A stretch of 6,459 bases of DNA from NCBI GenBank assembly GCA_018678395.1, contig JAHHMJ010000493.1, positions 1 through 6,459 of the forward strand. Reading direction: 5' to 3'. Origin of the DNA: Gemmatimonadota bacterium. Its GTDB lineage: Bacteria; Gemmatimonadota; Gemmatimonadetes; Longimicrobiales; Gaopeijiaceae. Positions 1 to 6,294 of this stretch are shown here, one piece after another (position 1 is the first letter of the stretch; every line of letters begins with the position of its first letter). Made by a program: the position numbers and the translations under genes. The notes below the pieces were generated by a model. The model was not told the origin of the DNA and ran no database searches. It was given only the letters and a program-made list of their open reading frames with translations.

Positions 1-546
1 CACCAGTTCGCCGGCGTAGTAGACGAGGTCCCGGGAGTGCGTCGCTGCGGTCAGGACGAACGTGGCCACGATCAGGAGGGTCCGGAGCGGGCCACCCCCG
101 AGGAGCGCTCGAACGGCGGCGGCGGCGACGTCGCGGCCGGCCCAGGCGACCACGACCGCCTGCAGCACCAGCACGGCGACGGCGACCGGTCGCACGGTCT
201 CGAAGAGGTCCGCACCCAGGCGAAGGTGCTGATACCAGACCCGAGGCCCGGCCTGGATCACCGTCAGGACCGCCGCCTGGCCAAGCACGGCGAGAGCGGC
301 CCAGATGGCGCCCGCACCCCACCCGGCCCGGCGTCCCGCCCACAGCACCGTCAGCCCGACCACCGCACCGAACGGCAGAATCACCTCGCCCAGGAAGAAG
401 CCCTCGGCGTCGCGAAAGGCCGGCGATCGCCACCCCCACGCCAGCAACGCCCCGATCGCGAACACGACGACCGCCGTCGACGACGGCGAGCCCCCACGGG
501 CGGAGGCCCCTGCGGAACCGTGAGGTGGGGGTGCGGAGGCGTTCAC
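1..546 (-). CDS. Partial multi-spanning membrane protein, N-terminal part, function unknown
   Basis: This minus-strand frame stays open from a GTG at 546 to the left edge, so the C-terminal part is missing. The visible 182 residues begin with a flexible Pro/Gly/Ser/Ala-rich tail of about 23 residues. Five hydrophobic segments follow at roughly residues 24-39, 52-69, 79-97, 118-136 and 153-169. The visible part ends in a short polar stretch, THSRDLVYYAGELV. This is the pattern of an inner-membrane polytopic protein. I do not recognise the family. Because it lies beside glycosyltransferases, a GT-C-type transferase, flippase or polymerase is possible, but no signature motif is visible. The start is uncertain: the GTG at 546 has no good ribosome binding site. 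The same frame is also open further upstream, with another GTG at 672 that would add 42 residues. It diverges from the GT2 gene at 741. Confidence 0.7.
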   Translation of the reverse strand, partial: MNASAPPPHGSAGASARGGSPSSTAVVVFAIGALLAWGWRSPAFRDAEGFFLGEVILPFGAVVGLTVLWAGRRAGWGAGAIWAALAVLGQAAVLTVIQAGPRVWYQHLRLGADLFETVRPVAVAVLVLQAVVVAWAGRDVAAAAVRALLGGGPLRTLLIVATFVLTAATHSRDLVYYAGELV

Positions 547-623
547 GAATGGGGGGCGAGGGTGGACCGGAGGGTGCTGCGGGTGTGACTTCAGTGACGA
601 CCGGAGTCGACCGAAATTGAGGG

Positions 624-638
624 CCTCGGTGCCCGAGG
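624..638. repeat. Short perfect hairpin CCTCGG-TGC-CCGAGG
   Basis: Six perfectly complementary bases flank a three-base loop. The hairpin lies between the divergent genes, about 100 bases before the GT2 start. No T-run follows on either strand, so it is not a standard intrinsic terminator. It could be a structured leader or a chance GC-rich hairpin. Confidence 0.3.
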
Positions 639-656
639 TGCCGATGCTGACCTCAG

Positions 657-684
657 GTTGACTGCCCTGCACTCGTGGGTCAAC
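657..684. promoter_or_regulatory. Inverted repeat GTTGAC-N16-GTCAAC, possible shared operator
   Basis: Two perfect six-base arms are separated by 16 bases, centred about 70 bases before the GT2 start. Each arm contains TTGAC read outward-in on its own strand, so the arms could be two opposed -35 elements or the half-sites of a dimeric regulator controlling both divergent genes. The arms are short and the spacing is large, so chance is a real alternative. Confidence 0.25.
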
Positions 685-724
685 GTCCCCGCGTCGGTGC
701 ACGCACCCCTCCCCGTAGTGCAAC

Positions 725-730
725 AAAGGA
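725..730 (+). promoter_or_regulatory. Ribosome binding site AAAGGA that fixes the GT2 start
   Basis: AAAGGA lies 10 bases before the GTG at 741. It supports that GTG over an in-frame GTG at 675, which would add 22 residues (rich in Arg and Pro) ahead of the conserved GT2 fold. Confidence 0.6.
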
Positions 731-740
731 CGCGCTCGCC

Positions 741-1751
741 GTGAGCGACACGATCCAGTCGGGTATTTCCGTCGTCCTGCCCGCCTACAACGAAGAGGAC
801 GCCGTCGGCCCGGAACTGGCCGCCGTCATCGCCACCATGGAGGGGATCGGTCGGCCCTTCGAGGTCATCGTGGTCGACGACGGTTCGGACGACGCCACCG
901 GCCCGGCCGCGGTCCGCGCCGGAGCCCGCGTCCTGCGCCACGCCGAGAATCGCGGCTATGGCGCCTCGTTGAAGACGGGCATCGATGCCGCCCGCTACGA
1001 GACGATCGTCATGAAGGACGCCGACGGCTCGTACCCGGCCGAAGCGATCCCCGGCATCGTCGAGGCGCTGGACGGGGCCGATCAGGTCGTCGGCGCGCGG
1101 ATCGGCAAGGAGGTGAACATCCCTCTGGTGCGGCGGCCGGCGAAGTGGTTCCTGCGCTGGTTCGCGGCTCTCGTCGCCGGCAAGAAGATCCCCGACATCA
1201 ACTCGGGGCTGCGCGCGATCCATCGCGACACCATCCGTCAGTACTTCGCGATCCTGCCGGATCAGTTCTCGTTCACGACCACGATGACGCTCGCGTACTT
1301 CGCCGACGGCTACCGCATCCGCTACGTGCCGATCGACTATCTCGTGCGTGTCGGCAAGTCGAAGATCCGCCCGTGGCACTTCGTGGACTTCGTCACGCTG
1401 GTGATCCGGATCGCCATGCTCTTCCAGCCGCTGCGGGTGTTCGTGCCGCTGTCGGCGGTCTTCGGCACGATCGGGATCGGCAAGGCCGTGTTCGATGTCT
1501 GGGCAGCCGTCCTCGTGCGCAACACCGCCGTCGACCTGTCGATCATCTACCAACCCGTGTTCTCGACGTCGGCCATCCTCCTGATCCTCGTGGGCTTCCA
1601 GCTCCTGACCGTGGGGATGGTCGCCGACGGGGTCCTGCGACGTATCGCCCAGCAGCGCCCGCCGCTCGCTCCGTCGCGCGCCATCTCGACCCTCTCGATC
1701 GATCCGGACGGCACCGCAGCCGACAGTTCACGTGCGGCCTCGGACGCATAG
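741..1751 (+). CDS. GT2 glycosyltransferase, polyprenyl-phosphate sugar synthase type
   Basis: A 336-residue protein with a cytoplasmic GT-A catalytic domain and C-terminal membrane regions. Visible motifs, numbered from the GTG at 741, are PAYNEE (14-19), VVDDGSDDAT (44-53, nucleotide binding), NRGYGAS (70-76), KDADGS (92-97, whose DAD serves as the metal-binding DXD), INSGLR (153-158) and SKIRP (207-211). This order is that of the DPM1/ArnC-like branch of GT2, which moves a sugar from a nucleotide sugar to dolichyl or polyprenyl phosphate. Hydrophobic stretches at about 215-251 and 268-299 anchor it in the inner membrane. The last 35 or so residues are polar. The sugar cannot be read from the sequence. 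The amidotransferase gene starts 27 bases downstream on the same strand, so the two are probably co-transcribed. A transferase extending a glycan directly is the main alternative. Confidence 0.9.
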   Translation: MSDTIQSGISVVLPAYNEEDAVGPELAAVIATMEGIGRPFEVIVVDDGSDDATGPAAVRAGARVLRHAENRGYGASLKTGIDAARYETIVMKDADGSYPAEAIPGIVEALDGADQVVGARIGKEVNIPLVRRPAKWFLRWFAALVAGKKIPDINSGLRAIHRDTIRQYFAILPDQFSFTTTMTLAYFADGYRIRYVPIDYLVRVGKSKIRPWHFVDFVTLVIRIAMLFQPLRVFVPLSAVFGTIGIGKAVFDVWAAVLVRNTAVDLSIIYQPVFSTSAILLILVGFQLLTVGMVADGVLRRIAQQRPPLAPSRAISTLSIDPDGTAADSSRAASDA

Positions 1752-1778
1752 CGCCGTGACCTCGATGGTGCGCCGCTG

Positions 1779-3692
1779 ATGTGCGGCCTGTGCGGGTTCG
1801 TGCTCCGGACCCCGGGGGACGACCCGGTCGACGCGGCACTGCTCGATCGCATGACCGACAGCCTCGCGCATCGCGGGCCGTCGGATCGCGGCACCTGGAC
1901 CGACGGCGAAGCCTGGCTGGGCAGCCGCCGCCTCGCGGTGATCGATCTGAGCCCGGCGGGGCGCATGCCGATGACGTCGGAGGACGGCCGCTATCACCTC
2001 GTCTACAACGGTGAGGTCTACAACTTCGCCGAGCTGCGGGAGCATTTCCGCCTCGACGAGAAGGGCCACGTGTTCGCCTCGCGCACCGATACCGAGGTGC
2101 TGGTCCATCTCTTCGAGGAGCTCGGAACCGACATGTTCCGGCACCTGAACGGGATGTTCGCCATCGCCATCTGGGACCGCGCGGAGCGCCGACTCGTCCT
2201 CGCGCGGGATCGCTACGGGATCAAGCCGCTCTTCCTGCAGGCCGGCGAAGACCGCATCCGCTTCGGTTCCGAGATCAAGGCGATCCTGGCCGATCCGTCG
2301 GTCCACCGGCGCCCCGACCTGACGGCCCTCTTCGACTACCTGAGCTTCAACTACGTGCCGGGCACCCGCACGGCGTTCGACGGCATCGAGGAGATCCCGC
2401 CCGCGCATTTCATGGTGCTCGGTGCCGACGGCAGCCGCGAGACGGAGCGCTACTGGGACCTCGACTTCACCCCCCACCCCGAGCGCACGCCGGCCGTGGC
2501 CCGGCGCGAGGCCCTGGAACTCATGGAACGCTCGGTCGAGCGGCGGCTGATCGCCGACGTCCCGATCGGCGTGTTGCTCTCGGGAGGACTCGACTCCAGC
2601 ACGCTGCTCGCGCTCATGGCGCAGCGGACCGAGGGACCGATCCACACCTACTCCGTGGGCTTCGAGGAAACGTCGTTCAACGAGCTGCCCTGGGCTCGCC
2701 TCATGGCTCAGCGCTTCGGGACGGCGCACCGGGAAGTCGTGGTCACGGCCGATCGCGTTCGCACCCTGCTCCCACGGGCGATCGAGTTCATCGACGAGCC
2801 GTACGGGGACGGCTCTGCGATCCCGACCTACTGCGTGTGCGAGCGGGCGGCCGACGAGGTCGTCGTCGTGCTCTCGGGTGAGGGCGGCGACGAGGCGTTC
2901 GCCGGCTACGAGACGCACGCCGCCTACAAGGCCTCGCAGCTCTTCTCGCACGTACCGAGGGTCCTGCGCAAACGGGTCCTGGAGCCGCTGGTCCGGGCGC
3001 TGCCTGTCTCGCACAAGAAGCTCAGCCTCGAGTTCAAGCTCAAGCGTTTCCTGTCCGGCCAGGATCTTCCGCCGTGGAAGGCGCATCTCTGGTGGCGCCT
3101 CGTGCTCTCACACGAGCGCAAGCGCGCCCTGCTGACGACGCGGGCGATGGAAGCCTTCGAGCCCCAGGCCGCCGATCGGCACTTCGGGGCCGCCTTCGAG
3201 CGCGTGACCGCCTCGGACGATCTGTCGCGCCTGCTCTACGTCGACTCGACGGTCTTCCTTCCGGACGATCTCATGATCAAGAACGACCGGATGAGCATGG
3301 CCCACTCGCTCGAGGCCCGCGTCCCCTTCACGGATCCGGACTTCACCAGCTACATGGCGGGGGTGCCCTCGTCGGTGAAACTGCCGCGGTTGAAGCTCAA
3401 GCGCGTCATGAAGGAGGCGATGGCCGACCTGTTGCCCAAGCCCATTCTGCGCAAGAAGAAGGTCGGCCTCGAGATGCCGTATTCGGCCTGGTTCCGCTAC
3501 CAGCTGCGTCCGGTCCTGGACGAATGGCTCGCACCGGATCGCCTCGAGGCGACCGGGCTGTTCCGGCCCGACGCCGTCGCACGCCTCCGCGACGACCACC
3601 AACAGGGACGCCGGGACGAGGGGCGGGCGCTGTGGGGCCTGCTGAACTACATGATCTGGTACGACCGCTACATGGACGGCGCCGGGGTCTGA
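1779..3692 (+). CDS. asnB: Glutamine-dependent asparagine synthetase-like amidotransferase
   Basis: A 637-residue class II glutamine amidotransferase fused to an ATP-dependent synthetase domain, the normal layout and about the normal length for AsnB-type proteins of polysaccharide clusters. The protein begins MCG: Cys2 becomes the N-terminal nucleophile after Met removal, which fixes the start although the ribosome binding site is weak. Glutaminase residues seen are Arg51 in RRLAVID, NGE at 77-79 and Asp104 in RTDTE. The synthetase domain has the pyrophosphate loop SGGLDSS (268-274), SGEGGDE (366-372) and the late motif KNDRMSMAHSLEARVPF. All expected catalytic parts are present, so it should be active: it hydrolyses glutamine, adenylates a carboxylate with ATP and forms an amide. 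The family's standard substrate is aspartate. In a sugar locus it may instead amidate a sugar acid (inference). It follows the GT2 gene by 27 bases and ends 5 bases from the opposing epimerase stop. The symbol denotes the family, not a proven substrate. Confidence 0.92.
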   Translation: MCGLCGFVLRTPGDDPVDAALLDRMTDSLAHRGPSDRGTWTDGEAWLGSRRLAVIDLSPAGRMPMTSEDGRYHLVYNGEVYNFAELREHFRLDEKGHVFASRTDTEVLVHLFEELGTDMFRHLNGMFAIAIWDRAERRLVLARDRYGIKPLFLQAGEDRIRFGSEIKAILADPSVHRRPDLTALFDYLSFNYVPGTRTAFDGIEEIPPAHFMVLGADGSRETERYWDLDFTPHPERTPAVARREALELMERSVERRLIADVPIGVLLSGGLDSSTLLALMAQRTEGPIHTYSVGFEETSFNELPWARLMAQRFGTAHREVVVTADRVRTLLPRAIEFIDEPYGDGSAIPTYCVCERAADEVVVVLSGEGGDEAFAGYETHAAYKASQLFSHVPRVLRKRVLEPLVRALPVSHKKLSLEFKLKRFLSGQDLPPWKAHLWWRLVLSHERKRALLTTRAMEAFEPQAADRHFGAAFERVTASDDLSRLLYVDSTVFLPDDLMIKNDRMSMAHSLEARVPFTDPDFTSYMAGVPSSVKLPRLKLKRVMKEAMADLLPKPILRKKKVGLEMPYSAWFRYQLRPVLDEWLAPDRLEATGLFRPDAVARLRDDHQQGRRDEGRALWGLLNYMIWYDRYMDGAGV

Positions 3693-3697
3693 GCCCG

Positions 3698-4666
3698 CTA
3701 CACGCGGCCGAGACCCTCACGGTGCCACGCCACCTGGCGGGCGAGCGCCTCGCGCCAGGGCACCCGGGGAGCCCACCCGAGCAGATCACCCGCTCGGTCG
3801 CAAATCGCCGCGGTCATGGCGACGTCGCCGGGTTGGCGCGCCTGTCGATCGATCGGAACCGGCCGTCCGACCGCCTCCGCGACGTCGTCGAGCACGCTCG
3901 ACACCGAACGGGTCGACCCGCCCCCCACGTTGAGAACCGTACCCGGCTCGACGTCCGCGACGGCCGCGAGGAGATTCGCCGACACCACGTCGGCGACGAA
4001 GGTGAAGTCGCGCCGCGCGCTGCCGTCGCCGTAGAGGGGGAACGGCCGGTCGTGCAACGCGGACTCGATCATCCGATGGATCGCCATGTCGGGACGCTGA
4101 CCGGGCCCGAACACCGTGAAGTAGCGCAGGGACACGGTGGGGACGTCGAATTCGCGAGCGTAGACGCCGCACAGGTGCTCGGCCGAGAGCTTGGTGACGC
4201 CGTAGGGGCTGCGCGGGCGGGTCGGTGCGTCTTCGTCGACCGGGCCACTCACGTCACCGTAGACGGAGGAGCTCGACGAGTACACGAAGCGCTCGAGACT
4301 CGACCCCCGCACGGTCTCGAGCAGGCGCTGGGTGACCTGAATGTTCGCCCGGACGTAGTGGTCGAAGCCGGAGGCCCACGAACCCCGCACCCCCGCCTGC
4401 GCGGAGAGGTGGAAGACGCACGAGACCCCGTCCAGCAACGGTTCCAGGTCCACCTCGGCGAGGTCGGTTTCGAGCAGCCGGAACCGGCCTCGAATCCGCG
4501 CGACGTTGGCCCGCTTCTGGGCCTCGGCGTAGTACGGATCGAAACAGTCCACGCCGACCACGTCCGCACCCGCGGCGGCCAGCCCGGCCGCCACCCGGGA
4601 GCCGATGAAGCCGGCGGCCCCGGTCACGACGACCCGACGGCCATCCCACTGTGGGTCATGGTTCAT
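3698..4666 (-). CDS. NAD-dependent nucleotide-sugar epimerase (extended SDR family)
   Basis: A complete 322-residue extended short-chain dehydrogenase. It has the Rossmann motif TGAAGFIGS (residues 15-23), an acidic Asp40 after the second strand that favours NAD over NADP, and HLSAQAGVR at 86-94. The SSSSSVYG strand (130-137) holds the conserved Ser, and the catalytic pair is Tyr155/Lys159 in YGVTK. The substrate-binding segments are RYFTVFGPGQRPDMAI (181-196) and YGDGSARRDFTFVADV (212-227). Such enzymes oxidise and re-reduce C4 of UDP-sugars. The DPYYAEAQKR and AQAGVR segments resemble UDP-glucuronate 4-epimerases more than GalE, but a UDP-glucose/GlcNAc 4-epimerase or a dehydratase relative cannot be excluded. 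Its ATG overlaps the stop of the upstream membrane glycosyltransferase gene in ATGA, so translation is probably coupled. It is a soluble cytoplasmic enzyme. Confidence 0.92.
   Translation of the reverse strand: MNHDPQWDGRRVVVTGAAGFIGSRVAAGLAAAGADVVGVDCFDPYYAEAQKRANVARIRGRFRLLETDLAEVDLEPLLDGVSCVFHLSAQAGVRGSWASGFDHYVRANIQVTQRLLETVRGSSLERFVYSSSSSVYGDVSGPVDEDAPTRPRSPYGVTKLSAEHLCGVYAREFDVPTVSLRYFTVFGPGQRPDMAIHRMIESALHDRPFPLYGDGSARRDFTFVADVVSANLLAAVADVEPGTVLNVGGGSTRSVSSVLDDVAEAVGRPVPIDRQARQPGDVAMTAAICDRAGDLLGWAPRVPWREALARQVAWHREGLGRV
3733..3759. repeat. GC-rich hairpin just past the asnB stop, inside the epimerase 3' end
   Basis: CCTGGC (3733-3738) pairs with GCCAGG (3754-3759), and GCGAG (3741-3745) pairs with CTCGC (3749-3753). 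This gives 11 base pairs with a two-base bulge and a CGC loop. It starts 41 bases after the asnB stop, and the sequence after it (GCACCC) has no T-run. It could slow or stop plus-strand transcription heading into the opposing gene, but coding constraint in GC-rich DNA can produce such a structure by chance. Confidence 0.3.
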
Positions 4667-6150
4667 GATTCCTCCGATGTTGGACCGCGGTCGGCAGCGT
4701 ACGATTCGAGGATCACGATCTCGGCACCCGCCACGCCCGCCGGGAAGACCCTGACCTCGTCATAGCTCTGTTGAACGTGGTCCCAGAGCGCGGGCTGAGC
4801 GAGGCGCAGATTCTCCGGGAGCGTATAGACCACGACCATGCGATCCGAGGCCCGCTCCATCGTGCGCAGCTGTTCGAGTGAGTCGACCCGCGTCCCGGGC
4901 GCGCCGAGGTACTCGAGGAACCCGTAGTAGACGAAGCTGAGGTAGGCGATCTCGTCGGACGCCAACCCCTGATCTTCGAACCAGGCGGCCGCGCCCTCGT
5001 AGTCCTGCTTCGGCACCCAGACGCTGGGAACGGTCAGCGTCGAGCCCAGGGCGGCCAGCAGCAACAGCACAGCGGTCACGCGGGGGCCCCGCCCGCCCAG
5101 GACCGTGCGGAGCGACACGTCGACACCCCGCACGGCGAACAGGACCACGAAGCCCATCGCGAAGAAGAAGAACCGGGGCCACAGGTTGTGGCTCGTCGCC
5201 ACCAGCGCTCCGAGAATCAGCACCGGAGGAAGGACCATGGCGACGGCCGCCTCCGAATCCCGGCGCACCATCGACACGAGGCCGACGCCGCCGACGAACG
5301 AGCCGGCGACGATCCCGAGCCAGCCGCCCGGTACGCCCGCGCTGAGCCCGGCCAACGTCTCCCGGATCAGCCATCCCAGGGTCACCCACTCGCTTCCCGA
5401 GACCGCGGCTTCTTCTTCGCCGCCGAGTCCGACCATGAGCGACTCGAGCCCCGGCAGGAGCCACAGGACGACGAGCACACCCGCCGCGACGGTACCGAGG
5501 ACGACGCTGCGTCCCTGCCCTCGCCCGCGGATCCAGGCGACGAGCCCGATGGCCCCGTGCACGGCGACCACGGCACCGCCCGTGAGGTGAGCCATACAGG
5601 TCGCGAGCAGGAGGATCACGTAGAGAACCCACGGGCCTCGGGCGACGGGCTTCTCCGCGCGCAGGAGCCGCAACAGCAGCACGGTGGCGAACGTCGCCGT
5701 GAACATCAGCGCGGTATAGCCGCGCGCACTCTGCGAGAAGAAGACGTGATGCGACGAGGCCGCGATCAGCACGGCGGCCAGGACCCCCTGCCGCGGAGTG
5801 CCGAGCTCCCGTCCAAGCTGCACGACGGCCCAGATGCTCGCGACGCCGAACAGAACCGCCGGGAGTCGCAGCGACCAGGCCGACTCCCCGAAGAGCGTCG
5901 TCGTGAGCCATGCCGCCAGCGAATAGAGCACGTGGTTGTTCTGGCTCTCGAGTGCGAACGGGATCTCGAAGACCGGCAGCCGCGTGAACGCCACCAGCGT
6001 CTCGATCTCGTCCACCCAGAGTCCGGCATTCAGGGCCGGGATGCGCAGCGCCAGGGCGAAGGCGAGCACCGCCGCGACCCACGGCAGAAAGCCGAGCGGG
6101 TCGGTCGCTGTGGATTCGGCCGGCCTCGGCTCGGCTGCATTCCCCGTCAT
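4663..6150 (-). CDS. Multi-spanning membrane glycosyltransferase, GT39/ArnT-like (GT-C fold)
   Basis: A complete 495-residue membrane protein. A polar N-terminus of about 20 residues leads into a first membrane segment (about 22-35). Then comes an outer loop with GLWVDEIETL, whose Asp47-Glu48 sits where GT-C enzymes carry the catalytic acidic residue. QNNHVLYSL (70-78) and SQSARGYTALM (139-149, with Arg143 and Tyr145) are the other recognisable motifs of this bacterial GT39-like group. Many further hydrophobic segments run to about residue 370. A soluble C-terminal domain of roughly 120 residues follows, probably outside the membrane. The family normally uses polyprenyl-phosphate sugars as donors and transfers to lipids, proteins or glycans at the outer face of the inner membrane. 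The acceptor is unknown. It is the first visible gene of the minus-strand pair and overlaps the epimerase start by 4 bases. The start at 6150 has a GAGGG-type ribosome binding site. Confidence 0.88.
   Translation of the reverse strand: MTGNAAEPRPAESTATDPLGFLPWVAAVLAFALALRIPALNAGLWVDEIETLVAFTRLPVFEIPFALESQNNHVLYSLAAWLTTTLFGESAWSLRLPAVLFGVASIWAVVQLGRELGTPRQGVLAAVLIAASSHHVFFSQSARGYTALMFTATFATVLLLRLLRAEKPVARGPWVLYVILLLATCMAHLTGGAVVAVHGAIGLVAWIRGRGQGRSVVLGTVAAGVLVVLWLLPGLESLMVGLGGEEEAAVSGSEWVTLGWLIRETLAGLSAGVPGGWLGIVAGSFVGGVGLVSMVRRDSEAAVAMVLPPVLILGALVATSHNLWPRFFFFAMGFVVLFAVRGVDVSLRTVLGGRGPRVTAVLLLLAALGSTLTVPSVWVPKQDYEGAAAWFEDQGLASDEIAYLSFVYYGFLEYLGAPGTRVDSLEQLRTMERASDRMVVVYTLPENLRLAQPALWDHVQQSYDEVRVFPAGVAGAEIVILESYAADRGPTSEES
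4670..4675 (-). promoter_or_regulatory. Ribosome binding site GGAGGA for the epimerase
   Basis: Read on the minus strand, GGAGGA lies 3 bases before the ATG at 4666, inside the final codons of the upstream glycosyltransferase gene. The match to the Shine-Dalgarno core is strong although the spacing is short. With the ATGA overlap it supports this start and coupled translation. Confidence 0.55.
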
Positions 6151-6154
6151 GGCA

Positions 6155-6160
6155 CCCTCG
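6155..6160 (-). promoter_or_regulatory. Ribosome binding site CGAGGG for the membrane glycosyltransferase
   Basis: On the minus strand CGAGGG lies 4 bases before the ATG at 6150. It is the only purine-rich match close to a start codon here and supports 6150 as the translation start. Confidence 0.45.
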
Positions 6161-6270
6161 TTGGAAGTCCTCGATCACGCGGTTCGTGAGCCGCGCGCCC
6201 CGACTGGAGCAAATGTCGTGCGCGAACGGAACGGACGGCAACAGGGCCCCGAGTACCAGTGGAGCCCGTG

Positions 6271-6294
6271 AATCGTTGCACCGCTGCAACGGTT
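6271..6294. promoter_or_regulatory. Palindrome CGTTGCA-CCGC-TGCAACG, likely operator or hairpin
   Basis: Seven perfect base pairs (6274-6280 with 6285-6291) flank a four-base spacer. Read as plus-strand RNA the stem extends to ten pairs with one U-G pair (AATCGTTGCA with TGCAACGGTT). It lies about 120 bases before the start of the membrane glycosyltransferase gene. The TTGCA-N4-TGCAA symmetry looks like the binding site of a dimeric regulator. No T-run follows on either strand, so a standard terminator is less likely. Confidence 0.45.

Larger units (their letters stand above)
547..740. promoter_or_regulatory. Divergent intergenic region with inverted repeats
   Basis: This 194-base stretch separates the left minus-strand membrane gene from the plus-strand GT2 gene, so it should carry promoters for both. 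I see no convincing sigma-70 promoter. A TTGACT at 658-663 could be a plus-strand -35 box, but the sequence 17 bases further on (CAACGT, 681-686) is a poor -10 box. A TTGACC on the minus strand (683-678) is equally poorly partnered. Two inverted repeats, listed separately, lie inside. The minus-strand reading frame of the left gene is open across part of this region, so some of it could be coding if that gene starts earlier. Confidence 0.5.

Noticed and set aside
37..588. A 183-residue plus-strand open frame at the left edge
   Set aside because: Its translation is charged and low-complexity, whereas the minus-strand frame gives a coherent membrane protein with regular hydrophobic segments.
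591..1553. A 320-residue minus-strand open frame opposite the GT2 gene
   Set aside because: It is an antisense shadow with the same codon phase as the other shadows. The opposing frame holds the complete GT2 motif set.
1728..3086. A 452-residue minus-strand open frame opposite asnB
   Set aside because: Its third codon positions fall on the first positions of asnB, the usual antisense shadow in GC-rich genes. The translation is low-complexity and rich in Arg, Asp, Glu and His, and asnB has unmistakable motifs.
3074..4765. A 563-residue plus-strand open frame across the asnB end and the epimerase
   Set aside because: It spans two well-supported genes in the wrong frame or strand and its translation is Arg/Gly/Pro-rich without domain features.
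6178..6195. Hairpin CGCGG...CCGCG in the leader of the membrane glycosyltransferase
   Set aside because: Only five clean pairs with a GC-rich sequence and no T-run; too common in GC-rich DNA to call as a regulatory element.
4760..6289. A 509-residue minus-strand frame overlapping the membrane glycosyltransferase, and a 333-residue plus-strand frame (5188-6189)
   Set aside because: Both lack hydrophobic segments or motifs and are dominated by Arg, Gly, Asp and Glu; the GT39-like frame explains the region fully.
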